Shown one piece after another: positions 35,298 through 44,190 of a DNA stretch of 55,174 bases. The notes beneath the pieces are model-generated. The model saw nothing but the letters and a program-made list of their open reading frames with translations, searched no databases and was not told the origin of the DNA. The position numbers were made by a program, and so were the translations under genes. Location of the stretch: NCBI GenBank assembly GCA_023436615.1, contig JAEZIO010000046.1, positions 1 to 55,174 on the forward strand, in the 5' to 3' direction. Position 1 is the stretch's first letter. Each line of letters begins with the position of its first letter. The stretch is from Pseudomonadota bacterium (GTDB lineage Bacteria > Pseudomonadota > Alphaproteobacteria > Sphingomonadales > Sphingomonadaceae).

Positions 35298-36208
35298 CTG
35301 CCGGACGTTTCCTTGGCCAGGCGCTGATCGAGCTTGATCTCTATCGAATGCGCATAGTCGCGGCAGGCGTTGACGTTTTCGAGCGTCTGCCGGCCGGCCA
35401 GGCGCTCGACCATGTTGCTCGCCGACGGGTGCGGGGTAAGCAGGATGTCGCACTCGACCGCGGCGAGCTTTGCAAGTCCCGCGCGATAGGCCGCGACATA
35501 GGCGGGGTGGTCGCTGAATCGGTAATCGTCGCGGCTGATCGGCGACAGGCTGTCGGCATAGACGATGCGGCGGCACACGCCGCCATCGCAGCTTCCCCAG
35601 TGCCAGCTGAGCGCTCCGGGCGTGTGTCCCGGAGTGCGGATCGGCGTAAGGTACAGATTGCCGAGCAGCACCGTCTCGCCTTCCCCGATGATGCGATCGA
35701 CCCGCGCCGACGGAAAGGGCTTGTGCATGCCCGCCTGCGGGTCGCCTGCACCCGCCGCTCCCGTCGCGAATACCTTCGCGGCCGCCGGCGATGCGACTAG
35801 CTGCGCGCCGGTCAGCTGCTGAAGACGGCCGATGCCGCCGACATGGTCGAAATGCTCATGACTGTGGAGGAGGATCTTCACGTCCCGGAGTCGAAAGCCG
35901 AGCCGCCGGATGTTGTCGGCGATGAGGTCGCCGCCGCGTTCGGTTCCGCCGTCGATCAGGATGTGGCCGGCGTTGCCGGTAATCAGGATGGCGCTGATGC
36001 CGCAGGTCCCGACGAGATAGGTATTGGCGTGAATGCGCACCGGCGGGGCCGGCTTGTCCCAGTCCTCCGAATCCTTGCACGCCGCCGCGAACTCCGGGCC
36101 CGCGACCTCGATAGGCGCAACCGGCCGCTCGATTTGCCGGGGCGGCTTTTGCAGCGGAATGACGATCAGCTGGAGAGCTGCCGACAGCAGCGTCGCGCTA
36201 GCGAACAT
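35294..36208 (-). CDS. Subclass B3 metallo-beta-lactamase
   Basis: A 304-residue exported metallohydrolase. A hydrophobic leader (MFASATLLSAALQLIVI) lacks basic residues but is likely a signal. Zinc ligands of subclass B3 are all present: His117, His119, Asp121 and His122 in HSHEHFDH, His195 in RTPGHTPGALSW and His260 in LLTPHPSASN. This predicts hydrolysis of penicillins, cephalosporins and perhaps carbapenems, though some B3 homologues are weak or have other roles. ATG 36208 overlaps the SDR stop; in-frame ATGs at 36226 and 36268 lie deeper inside that gene. It is coupled to prmA downstream. Confidence 0.88.
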   Translation of the reverse strand: MFASATLLSAALQLIVIPLQKPPRQIERPVAPIEVAGPEFAAACKDSEDWDKPAPPVRIHANTYLVGTCGISAILITGNAGHILIDGGTERGGDLIADNIRRLGFRLRDVKILLHSHEHFDHVGGIGRLQQLTGAQLVASPAAAKVFATGAAGAGDPQAGMHKPFPSARVDRIIGEGETVLLGNLYLTPIRTPGHTPGALSWHWGSCDGGVCRRIVYADSLSPISRDDYRFSDHPAYVAAYRAGLAKLAAVECDILLTPHPSASNMVERLAGRQTLENVNACRDYAHSIEIKLDQRLAKETSGR

Positions 36209-36902
36209 AGCTGGCGCCGTTGACATCGATATTGCTGCCGGTGGCCGAGGCGGGAGCTTCGGTCGCAAGCCAGCGGATGGTCTCGGCGACCTCGTCGGTG
36301 GTGGCGACTCGGCCGAGCGGAATGTCGGCGACGATCTTCGCGCCGCCGCGGCCGGCGAGATATTCCTCGGTCATTTCCGAGACCGTGAAGCCCGGCGAAA
36401 CGGCGAACGCCAGTATGCCTTCGGCGGCATAGGCTCGCGCCATCGTCTTCGTCATGGCCAGGATCGCGCCCTTGGAGGCCGCGTAGTGCCAGTGCTGAGG
36501 GCTGTCGCCGCGCCAGCCGGCGCGGCTGGCGACGTTCACGATCCGTCCGCCGCCGCCGCGTTCGCGGAAATGAAGCACGGCCAGGCGGGCGAGATCCGCG
36601 GACGCCATGAGGTTGATGCGTAAGGTGCGGTCCCAGGCACCGCTCCAGTCCGCGTCCGCCGCGTCTTCGGCGATCGCTTCGTAGATGCCGGCATTGTTCA
36701 CCAGCACATCGATGCGGCCGCCAAGGCGTTCGAGCGCTGCTTCCCAGATCGCGCGAGGCGCTCGCGTGTCGGTGAGATCGCCGCCGATCAAACCGCCGCC
36801 TCCGCGGCTGGAATGGCCGACGACGTCGTGACCCCGGGACTTCAGAAGGTCGAAGGTCGCAAGGCCGATGCCGCGGCTCGCGCCGGTGACGAGGATGTTC
36901 AT
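36198..36902 (-). CDS. Short-chain dehydrogenase/reductase (SDR)
   Basis: A 234-residue classical SDR. It shows the Rossmann motif TGASRGIG (6-13), VNNAGIY, the catalytic Ser in NVASRAG, Tyr-x-x-x-Lys in HYAASK and the SPGFTVSEM loop. The substrate is unknown. First gene of a leftward run with the metallo-beta-lactamase, prmA and VanZ, joined by 4- to 11-bp overlaps. Confidence 0.92.
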   Translation of the reverse strand: MNILVTGASRGIGLATFDLLKSRGHDVVGHSSRGGGGLIGGDLTDTRAPRAIWEAALERLGGRIDVLVNNAGIYEAIAEDAADADWSGAWDRTLRINLMASADLARLAVLHFRERGGGGRIVNVASRAGWRGDSPQHWHYAASKGAILAMTKTMARAYAAEGILAFAVSPGFTVSEMTEEYLAGRGGAKIVADIPLGRVATTDEVAETIRWLATEAPASATGSNIDVNGASYVR

Positions 36903-36940
36903 GAGCGCGGACTTAGCCGCGCTCTCTCAGCCGGAAAAGC

Positions 36941-38230
36941 TCAGGCGGCCATGCCGGCGACGAATTCCTTCGTCGTCGACTTGAAGTCGGCGATCTGGTC
37001 GGAGAAGTGGCCGAAGCCCTTTTCGACCTCGTCGATCTCCTTGGCGACATTTTCCGTGTCGCTGCGGATCGCGGCGATCGTCGAGCTCATCGAGTCGGCG
37101 GCGAGCGCAGTCTCATCGACGGCGGCGGTGATCATGGTCACCGTCTGCGCCTGGAGCTCCATCGCCTGGCGGATTCGGTCGGCCGAGGTCTGGACTTCCT
37201 CGACGGTCGACTGGATGGATCCATTGGCTTCGACCGTCTGCTTGGTCGCCTGCTGGATCGCGGTGATCTTCGCCGTGATGTCATCCGTGGCGCGCGCGGT
37301 CTGAGAGGCGAGGCTCTTCACTTCCTGGGCGACGACCGCGAAGCCGCGGCCGGCGTCCCCGGCGCGGGCGGCCTCGATGGTGGCGTTGAGCGCCAGCAAG
37401 TTGGTCTGCCCGGCGATGTCGCGGATGAGGCTGAGGATGGATTCGATGGCTTCGACGTGGCTCGACAGCGCGTGGCTGACCTTCACGGCCTGCTCGGCCT
37501 GCCCTCCGGCGCGGGTCGCGACGTCCGCCGCGACTTCGACTTCCGACCGGGCGTCCTCGATCGCCCGGATGAGGCCCGCGGCGGTTTGCGCGGCTTCGCG
37601 CATGGCAACAGCGGATTGTTCGGCCGCGGCGGCGACTTCGCTGGTCTTGCCGAGCATCCCACGCGCCGAAGCGGCTGTGGAACGGGTGCGGTCGGTGAGG
37701 TTCCGCGACTGTTCGGTGCTTCCCCGAACCAGGTCCGCGACCTGCCGCTCGAACTGCTCGCTCTGCTTGCCCCTGGCGTTGCCGGCGTCGATCGCCTCGA
37801 GGAGCGCGACCTGTGCGAGGATGATGTCGGTCTCGAACTGGCCGATGCGGAGTACCGCAGCGATGCACTTCTGGAGGTTCTGCGGGTCGTCACCAAATCG
37901 GTCGACGAGGCGCGCGATGATGCGGTCCGAGGCTGCCGCGCGCTGTGCGATGTATCCCGGGACAGACATCTTCTGCGCGAAAATCTCGCGGCCGTATTCG
38001 GCAACATTCTGGATCCAGGCGGAGTCGACCTTGCCCTCGTAATTCCTGGCGAAGCGCTCGGCGCGCTCCGCCCCGAACTGGGCGACGATTTCCTCGGCGA
38101 TGATGTCCGTCGCGACTTCACGAAGCAGCTGGATGTCCTGCTCGAGCACATTGTTGGGATTGTAGGCGGCGAGGCGTGTGCTCACCTGCTCGTCGGTCAG
38201 CCGCTGCAGATGTGCAGTGTCGCTCTTCAT
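36941..38230 (-). CDS. Soluble methyl-accepting chemotaxis protein, globin-sensor-like N-domain
   Basis: A 429-residue cytoplasmic receptor with no transmembrane helix or HAMP. The first roughly 165 residues form an all-helical domain resembling the protoglobin sensor of globin-coupled receptors (KMSVPGYIAQRAA, FETDIILAQVALLEA), but no proximal His is visible at the expected F-helix site. The rest is the MCP signalling coiled coil with hairpin tip QTNLLALNATIEAARAG. ATG 38230 is preferred because gga-gcgacgag precedes it; the upstream ATG 38251 has no Shine-Dalgarno. There is no CheR-type C-terminal pentapeptide. Confidence 0.88.
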   Translation of the reverse strand: MKSDTAHLQRLTDEQVSTRLAAYNPNNVLEQDIQLLREVATDIIAEEIVAQFGAERAERFARNYEGKVDSAWIQNVAEYGREIFAQKMSVPGYIAQRAAASDRIIARLVDRFGDDPQNLQKCIAAVLRIGQFETDIILAQVALLEAIDAGNARGKQSEQFERQVADLVRGSTEQSRNLTDRTRSTAASARGMLGKTSEVAAAAEQSAVAMREAAQTAAGLIRAIEDARSEVEVAADVATRAGGQAEQAVKVSHALSSHVEAIESILSLIRDIAGQTNLLALNATIEAARAGDAGRGFAVVAQEVKSLASQTARATDDITAKITAIQQATKQTVEANGSIQSTVEEVQTSADRIRQAMELQAQTVTMITAAVDETALAADSMSSTIAAIRSDTENVAKEIDEVEKGFGHFSDQIADFKSTTKEFVAGMAA

Positions 38231-38410
38231 CACTCGTCGCTCCGTAGTCATCAGTGCGCGAAGGGCGTGAGGCGCCCTGTCGGGCCCGCTCTTGCCCCAG
38301 CAATGGTTAAGAGGCGGTTAGGGCGCCCCGAATCTTGCGTGGGTGGTGGTCGCGTCTTAAGCGGGCAGCGGCCGCTCCGGCCGAAGCATCCGAAAGGGAA
38401 GCGCGCGCAT

Positions 38411-38806
38411 ATGGCAGCCGTCCGCGAGAGACCTCTATCGCCCCATCTGGGTATCTGGCGATGGGGGCCGCACATGGTCGTCTCGATCCTCCATCGCATC
38501 ACCGGCGCCGGCCTGACACTGATCGGCCTTGCGGTCCTGGTGTGGTGGCTGATGGCTGTCGCCGGTGGGGCGGAGGCTTACGCGAACTTCGCAAGGCACG
38601 CGTCTGCCTGGTACGGGCTGGTCGTCCTGATCGGCCTCACCTGGGCCTTCTTCCAACACCTTTTCTCCGGCATCCGGCACCTCGTGATGGACACGGGCAT
38701 GGGATTCGAACTCCGGGCCAACAAGGCGGGCGCGGTGGCAACCATCGTAGCCTCCATCGTCGCAACCGCGATCCTGTGGGCCTATTGGCTGGGAGTGCTG
38801 CAATGA
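38411..38806 (+). CDS. sdhC: Succinate dehydrogenase cytochrome b556 subunit
   Basis: Membrane anchor of respiratory complex II, 131 residues, three transmembrane helices. It has the family motif SPHLGIWRWG, SILHRITGAGL, and the heme-region HLFSGIRHLVMD. A ribosome binding site aaaggga precedes the ATG. The stop overlaps sdhD (ATGA). Confidence 0.95.
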   Translation: MAAVRERPLSPHLGIWRWGPHMVVSILHRITGAGLTLIGLAVLVWWLMAVAGGAEAYANFARHASAWYGLVVLIGLTWAFFQHLFSGIRHLVMDTGMGFELRANKAGAVATIVASIVATAILWAYWLGVLQ

Positions 38807-39198
38807 GCCTCGGCGACAGCGCAACGCCACTGGGCAAGGTCCGCGGCCTGGGGTCGGCGCGCGCAGGCGGCGTAGACTGGCTTGCCGAACGGGTCTCAAG
38901 TGTTGCCCTGATCCTGCTCGGCGCGTGGCTTCTAGCCTCGCTGCTGTTTCTTCCGGCGCTCGATCAGCGGACGGTCGCCGAATGGCTGCGAAGCGCGGGC
39001 GGAGCGGTGCCGATGGCGCTCTTCGTCATCGCCAGCTTCTGGCACGGCGTCGATGGCCTGAAGGTCGTCGTCGACGATTATGTCGAAGGCGAAGTGAACC
39101 GGTGGGCGCTGAACACGCTATTCCTCTTCCTGGCTGTAGCCGGGGCGTCGCTGGCGCTGTTCGCGCTCGGCAAGATCGCGTTCGGAGCAGCCGCGTGA
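38803..39198 (+). CDS. sdhD: Succinate dehydrogenase hydrophobic anchor subunit
   Basis: Second membrane anchor of complex II, 131 residues, three helices. The opening LGKVRGLGSARAGGVDWLAERVSSVAL and a later FWHGVDGLKVVVDDY with a candidate heme-ligand His are typical of the alphaproteobacterial subunit. It overlaps sdhC and sdhA by four bases each. Confidence 0.93.
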   Translation: MSLGDSATPLGKVRGLGSARAGGVDWLAERVSSVALILLGAWLLASLLFLPALDQRTVAEWLRSAGGAVPMALFVIASFWHGVDGLKVVVDDYVEGEVNRWALNTLFLFLAVAGASLALFALGKIAFGAAA

Positions 39199-40994
39199 GC
39201 GCCTACAAGATCATCGATCATACCTACGACGTCGTCGTCGTGGGAGCCGGCGGCTCGGGACTTCGGGCAACGATGGGCGCCGCCCAGAACGGGCTGAAGA
39301 CCGCCTGCATCACCAAGGTCTTCCCGACGCGAAGCCACACCGTCGCAGCGCAGGGCGGGATCGCCGCGGCGCTCGGCAACATGGGTCCCGACCACTGGAC
39401 CTGGCACATGTACGACACGGTCAAGGGATCCGACTGGCTCGGCGACCAGGACGCCATCGAATATCTGACGCGCGAAGCGCCCGCGGCCGTCATCGAGCTC
39501 GAGCATATGGGGATGCCGTTCAGCCGCACTCCGGAGGGCCGGATCTATCAGCGCGCGTTCGGCGGAATGACCCAGAACATGGGCGAGGGACCCGCGGCGC
39601 AGCGCACCGCGGCCGCCGCGGACCGCACCGGCCACGCGATGCTTCACACGCTCTATCAGCAGAGCCTGAAGTACGACGCCGACTTCTTCATCGAATATTT
39701 CGCGATCGACCTCATCATGCAGGACGGCGCGTGCCGCGGCGTCGTCGCGCTGTCGATGGACGACGGCTCGATCCACCGCTTCCGCGCGCAGGCCGTGGTG
39801 CTGGCGACGGGCGGCTACGGCCGCACCTATTTCTCGGCGACGGGCGCGCACACCCAGACCGGCGACGGCAATGCGATGGCGCTTCGCGCCGGAATCCCGC
39901 TCCAGGACATGGAGTTCGTCCAGTTCCACCCGACCGGCGTCTATGGTGTCGGCGTTCTCATCACCGAAGGCGCGCGCGGCGAAGGCGGCTACCTGACGAA
40001 CAGCGAAGGCGAGCGCTTCATGGAGCGCTACGCGCCGAGCGCCAAGGACCTCGCCAGCCGCGACGTCGTATCCCGTTCCATGATCATGGAGATCCGCGAG
40101 GGCCGCGGCGTCGGCGAGAACAAGGACCATATCCACCTTCACCTCGACCATATCGATCCGAAGATCCTGGCCGAGCGGCTACCCGGAATCACCGAGACGG
40201 CGATGACCTTTGCGGGTGTCGATCTTACCCGCCAGCCAATCCCGGTCGTGCCCACCGTCCACTATAATATGGGCGGCATTCCAACGAACTATCACGGCGA
40301 GGTTGTGACGATCCGCGACGGCAATCCGGACGCGATCGTGCCCGGCCTTTTCGCCGTCGGCGAAGCGGCGTGCGTTTCGGTCCACGGCGCCAACCGGCTG
40401 GGGTCCAACAGCCTGATCGACCTGGTCGTGTTCGGCCGCGCGGCGGGCATGCGGCTTGCCGAAGTCGCGAAGCCCGGAATCCTTCAGGAGCCGCTTGCCA
40501 AGGACTCGGCAGACCTCGCGCTCGCCCGGCTCGACCACTTCCGCCATGCCGAGGGCGGCAGTCCGACAGCCGAGATCCGGCTCGAAATGCAGCGGACGAT
40601 GCAGGCCGACGCAGCGGTTTTCCGCACGGAGCGAACGCTCGCCGAAGGCATGACGAAGATCGATGCCGTCTATCGGCGGATGACCGACATCGCAGTCACC
40701 GACCGAAGCCTGATCTGGAACACCGACCTCGTCGAGACTCTGGAGCTCGACAATTTGATCGCGCAGGCGGTGGTGACGATGCATTGCGCCGCGAACCGCA
40801 AGGAGAGCCGGGGCGCGCATATGCACGAGGACTATCCCAAGCGCGATGACAAGAACTGGATGAAGCACACCGTTGCCTGGTTCGACGGCTGGGGCGGCAA
40901 CGGCGGGGCAGTCCGCATCGATTATCGCCCCGTCCACGAGTTCACGCTCACGGACGACGTCGAATATATCAAGCCCAAGGCGCGGGTTTACTAA
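39195..40994 (+). CDS. sdhA: Succinate dehydrogenase flavoprotein subunit
   Basis: Catalytic subunit oxidising succinate to fumarate, 599 residues. It has the Rossmann motif VVVGAGGSGLRA, covalent FAD attachment site His48 in TRSHTVAAQGG, active-site FHPTGVYG and the GANRLGSNSL block. GTG 39195 overlaps the sdhD stop (GTGA); the frame is open upstream without meaning. The iron-sulfur subunit gene sdhB does not follow; creD comes next. Confidence 0.97.
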   Translation: MSAYKIIDHTYDVVVVGAGGSGLRATMGAAQNGLKTACITKVFPTRSHTVAAQGGIAAALGNMGPDHWTWHMYDTVKGSDWLGDQDAIEYLTREAPAAVIELEHMGMPFSRTPEGRIYQRAFGGMTQNMGEGPAAQRTAAAADRTGHAMLHTLYQQSLKYDADFFIEYFAIDLIMQDGACRGVVALSMDDGSIHRFRAQAVVLATGGYGRTYFSATGAHTQTGDGNAMALRAGIPLQDMEFVQFHPTGVYGVGVLITEGARGEGGYLTNSEGERFMERYAPSAKDLASRDVVSRSMIMEIREGRGVGENKDHIHLHLDHIDPKILAERLPGITETAMTFAGVDLTRQPIPVVPTVHYNMGGIPTNYHGEVVTIRDGNPDAIVPGLFAVGEAACVSVHGANRLGSNSLIDLVVFGRAAGMRLAEVAKPGILQEPLAKDSADLALARLDHFRHAEGGSPTAEIRLEMQRTMQADAAVFRTERTLAEGMTKIDAVYRRMTDIAVTDRSLIWNTDLVETLELDNLIAQAVVTMHCAANRKESRGAHMHEDYPKRDDKNWMKHTVAWFDGWGGNGGAVRIDYRPVHEFTLTDDVEYIKPKARVY

Positions 40995-41091
40995 GCCGTT
41001 CGCTTTTTCACAGATTGCTCAGGCGGCGCTCATGGCGCTCACCGCCTCTATCGCGCATGAGTGGCTCTCGTCGAGGTGAGGAGATGCAGCG

Positions 41092-42486
41092 GTGCCACTG
41101 ACGGACGGACTCCGAAGCCCCGGCTTCCGGCTGGTGCTGGCGATACTCGTCGGCCTCGTCCTGACGATCCCGCTCTTTTCGGTGTGGCTGCTCGTCTACG
41201 ACCGCCAGAGCCAATCGGAAGAGGCGAGCGCCTCGATCACGGCGGGCTGGGGCGGACCGCAGGCCATGACCGGTCCCGTGCTCGTCATTCCCTACCGCGC
41301 GACCGCTACCGAAACCGTCGTCCAGAGCGGGCAGAGCGTCACCCGAAGCAACGAGGTCATGCGCGAGCTCACACTTGCGCCCGAAGCGGTGGAGATCACG
41401 ACCGACGTGTCGCCCGAGGTCCGCAAGCGATCGATTTACGAAGCCGTCGTTTATGACGCCAAGGTTGGCGGCCGGGCGCGCTTCGCATTCCCGCCCGACC
41501 TCGCCCGGACCGGTGTCGATCCGTCGAAAATGGATTTGACGCGCGCCGAGCTTCGCTTCGGGCTCAGCGACCCGCGCGGGCTCGGAGCCAATCCGCGCGT
41601 AACGGCCGCGGGACGCGGGCTTCGGCTGCAGCCGGGCGGGGGAAGCAGCGGCGGCCGCGGATTCTTCGCTTGGATCGATGCGGCTCCGCTGCAATCCGCG
41701 CCGCTGCAGGTCGAATTCGCCTACGACTTCCGCGGGAATTCGTCGATCACGCTTGCCCCCGACGCTGGCGACAGCCGCTGGACCGTCCGCTCGCGCTGGC
41801 CGCATCCTAGCTTCGGCGGGGAGTTCCTGCCGACGCAGCGAAGCGTCGGCGCCCGCGGGTTCACAGCGTCCTATCGGATCGGCAATCTCGCGCTCGGCCG
41901 CTCGCTGGTGAGCACCGCCGACCGCGGAGCACCGGCGCCGGTCACGCGCATTGCTCCGCCCTCACGGGCTCCCGTGGTGCCGCCGAGCGATGTGACGGGC
42001 GATGCCGGCTCGGTCCAGACCGCGGCGATCAGCCTGATCCAGCCGGTCGATCCCTACGCGCAGGTCAACCGAGCGACGAAATACGGCTTCCTGTTCATCG
42101 GCTTCACCTTCCTCGCGCTGCTGATGTTCGACGTCATCGGCGGCGTTCGCGTGTCTGCGGTCGAATATCTGCTGATGGGCGCCGCGCTCGTCCTTTTTTT
42201 CGTGCTCCTGCTCGCGTTTGCGGAGGTGATCGGGTTCACCGCCGCCTACATTGTCGCTTCGGCCGCGATCGCCGGGCTCAATACGGCCTATTCCGCGGCG
42301 GTGCTCGGGAGCTGGCGGCGCGCCGGCTTCATCGGCGGATTGCTCGTCGGCCTTTACGCGGTGCTCTATATCCTGCTGAGCCTGGAAGCCTATTCGCTGC
42401 TGATCGGCTCGCTCCTAATCTTCGCTGCGCTCGCGGGGGTGATGTACGCGACGCGGCGCATCGACTGGGGCGCAGCGCGGACCTAG
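41092..42486 (+). CDS. creD: Inner membrane protein CreD
   Basis: A 464-residue membrane protein of the CreD (cell envelope integrity) family. One N-terminal helix, a large periplasmic domain (to about 320) with TGPVLVIPY, then a bundle of about six C-terminal helices including YGFLFIGFTFLALLMFDV and VEYLLMGAALVLFFVLLLA. A gaggaga ribosome site precedes GTG 41092. No creBC two-component genes are adjacent, so control differs from enterobacteria. CreD affects envelope stability and beta-lactam response in some species. Confidence 0.92.
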   Translation: MPLTDGLRSPGFRLVLAILVGLVLTIPLFSVWLLVYDRQSQSEEASASITAGWGGPQAMTGPVLVIPYRATATETVVQSGQSVTRSNEVMRELTLAPEAVEITTDVSPEVRKRSIYEAVVYDAKVGGRARFAFPPDLARTGVDPSKMDLTRAELRFGLSDPRGLGANPRVTAAGRGLRLQPGGGSSGGRGFFAWIDAAPLQSAPLQVEFAYDFRGNSSITLAPDAGDSRWTVRSRWPHPSFGGEFLPTQRSVGARGFTASYRIGNLALGRSLVSTADRGAPAPVTRIAPPSRAPVVPPSDVTGDAGSVQTAAISLIQPVDPYAQVNRATKYGFLFIGFTFLALLMFDVIGGVRVSAVEYLLMGAALVLFFVLLLAFAEVIGFTAAYIVASAAIAGLNTAYSAAVLGSWRRAGFIGGLLVGLYAVLYILLSLEAYSLLIGSLLIFAALAGVMYATRRIDWGAART

Positions 42487-42537
42487 GCGGGATGCGCCAC
42501 TTGGGCTTGGTCCGCCGCTCGGCTAGAGCGCGGTTCA

Positions 42538-43434
42538 ATGAACGATACGATTCCGCCAAAGCGCATTTTCCCAAGCTCCAAGATCGACGCGCAGGCCGCG
42601 CGGCACGTGCCTTCGAGCCCGCAGACGGAAAGCGACGCCTACAAGCTCGCCTTCCAGGACATGGACTTCCTACTTCGCGAGGACCTGCGTCCCGTCCGCT
42701 TCCAGCTCGAGCTGCTCAAGCCCGAGCTGTTCCTCAAGCAGGCGAACATCGCCTCGACCTTCGTGTTCTATGGATCGGCGCGCATTCCCGAACCGTCGAA
42801 GGCGGACGCGCTCGTCGCCGCCGCGACGAACGACCAGCAGCGACAGATCGCCGAGCGCCTGAAGGCCAAGTCGCATTATTATGAGATCGCGCGCAAGCTC
42901 GCGCACCTCGCCAGCACCTGCGATTGCGACGAAGACGGAATGCGCCACTTCGTCGTTTGCTCGGGCGGCGGGCCCTCCATCATGGAAGGGGCGAATCGCG
43001 GAGCCGCGGAAGCCGGAAAGGAGAGCATCGGGCTCAACATCGTGCTTCCGCACGAGCAGTTGCCCAACAGCTACGTCACGCCCGAGCTGAGCTTCCAGTT
43101 CCACTATTTCGCGCTGCGCAAGATGCACTTCCTGCTGCGCGCCCGGGCCGTTGCAGTCTTCCCGGGCGGATTCGGGACTTTCGACGAGTTCTTCGAGCTT
43201 CTGACACTCATCCAGACCGGCAAGGTCCGGCCGCTGCCGATCCTCTTATTCGGCCGCGATTTCTGGACTCGAATCGTGGATTTCGAAGGGCTTGCGGAAG
43301 AAGGCGTGATCGCGCCCCACGACCTCGATCTGATCCATTGGAGCGAGGACGCCGACGAAGCGTGGGATTACGTCACCCATTTCTACGAAAGAAATCCGCA
43401 GCCGGCGCGGGTTCAGACCTCGCCGCCGGAATAA
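42538..43434 (+). CDS. LOG family protein (TIGR00730-type)
   Basis: A 298-residue Rossmann-type protein of the LOG/YgdH family. It shows VFYGSARIPEP, VVCSGGGPSIMEGANRGA and the signature FPGGFGTFDEFFELLT. Related enzymes hydrolyse nucleoside 5'-monophosphates at the N-glycosidic bond (cytokinin riboside phosphoribohydrolase or pyrimidine/purine nucleosidase). The exact substrate is not deducible. It is convergent with the cytochrome c gene, six bases apart. Confidence 0.92.
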   Translation: MNDTIPPKRIFPSSKIDAQAARHVPSSPQTESDAYKLAFQDMDFLLREDLRPVRFQLELLKPELFLKQANIASTFVFYGSARIPEPSKADALVAAATNDQQRQIAERLKAKSHYYEIARKLAHLASTCDCDEDGMRHFVVCSGGGPSIMEGANRGAAEAGKESIGLNIVLPHEQLPNSYVTPELSFQFHYFALRKMHFLLRARAVAVFPGGFGTFDEFFELLTLIQTGKVRPLPILLFGRDFWTRIVDFEGLAEEGVIAPHDLDLIHWSEDADEAWDYVTHFYERNPQPARVQTSPPE

Positions 43435-43440
43435 ACGCGC

Positions 43441-44124
43441 TTATTGCTGCGGCGCGGCCTCTCCGCCGCCCTTCTTGTCGGCGGCAGCATTGTTCAGCAC
43501 GGGCTCCTTCTGGGCGCGGTCGCCTTCCGCAGCCGCCGCTGCCTTGCCGGCATCGCCGGCGGCAGGCTCGCTTCCCGCCGGTGCCGCACCTTCGGCAGGC
43601 GCCGCGGGGACCGGAAGCGGGCTGTCGCTGTGCTGGTTCAGGAACAGCATCACCGCCGCGCGGTCTTCGGGGTTGCCGAGGCCGGCGAACGTCATCTTCG
43701 TCCCCGGAGCAAAGGCCTTCGGGCTCTTGAGCCACTCGCTCATCGCCTGCCAGGTCCAGGTGCCGCCCTTGCTTGCCAGGGCTTCGGAGAATGCGAAGCC
43801 GCGGCCCTTGCCGATCGCCTCGCCCATCACGCCCCACAGGTTCGGTCCGAGCTGGTTGGCACCGCCCTTGTCCGCGTTGTGACAGGCCGCGCACTTCTTG
43901 AAGACCTGCTCGCCCTTCGCCGCATCGGCGCTGGCAAGGTAGAATTCGATCGGCTTTTCGGCTTCGGCGCCTGCTTCGCCCTCGAGCTGCACGCCCTCTA
44001 TCGGGTAGCCCATCTTCTCCGGCCGCTCCGAATGGAACACCTCCCCGGCGACGATCGACCCTCCGAGAGCGACGATTCCGGCGAACAGCGTCCAGCCGGC
44101 GATGGTATTGAAACGGTCGTCCAT
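43441..44124 (-). CDS. Membrane-anchored cytochrome c (CycM/c552-like)
   Basis: A 227-residue class I cytochrome c. An uncleaved N-terminal anchor helix (about 8-28) precedes the heme-binding C78AACH82, with distal ligand Met144 in GTKMTF. It matches membrane-bound cytochrome c552/CycM proteins that pass electrons from complex III to a terminal oxidase. The C-terminal roughly 55 residues are an Ala/Pro/Gly-rich, low-complexity tail (PVPAAPAEGAAPAGSEPA), longer than typical. Confidence 0.93.
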   Translation of the reverse strand: MDDRFNTIAGWTLFAGIVALGGSIVAGEVFHSERPEKMGYPIEGVQLEGEAGAEAEKPIEFYLASADAAKGEQVFKKCAACHNADKGGANQLGPNLWGVMGEAIGKGRGFAFSEALASKGGTWTWQAMSEWLKSPKAFAPGTKMTFAGLGNPEDRAAVMLFLNQHSDSPLPVPAAPAEGAAPAGSEPAAGDAGKAAAAAEGDRAQKEPVLNNAAADKKGGGEAAPQQ

Positions 44125-44190
44125 TGAATCCCCTGCGGCGGCTGCCGTAAGCGTGGTTTGCGGGCGCTTTAAGGCGGCGCCCCGCCTTGT

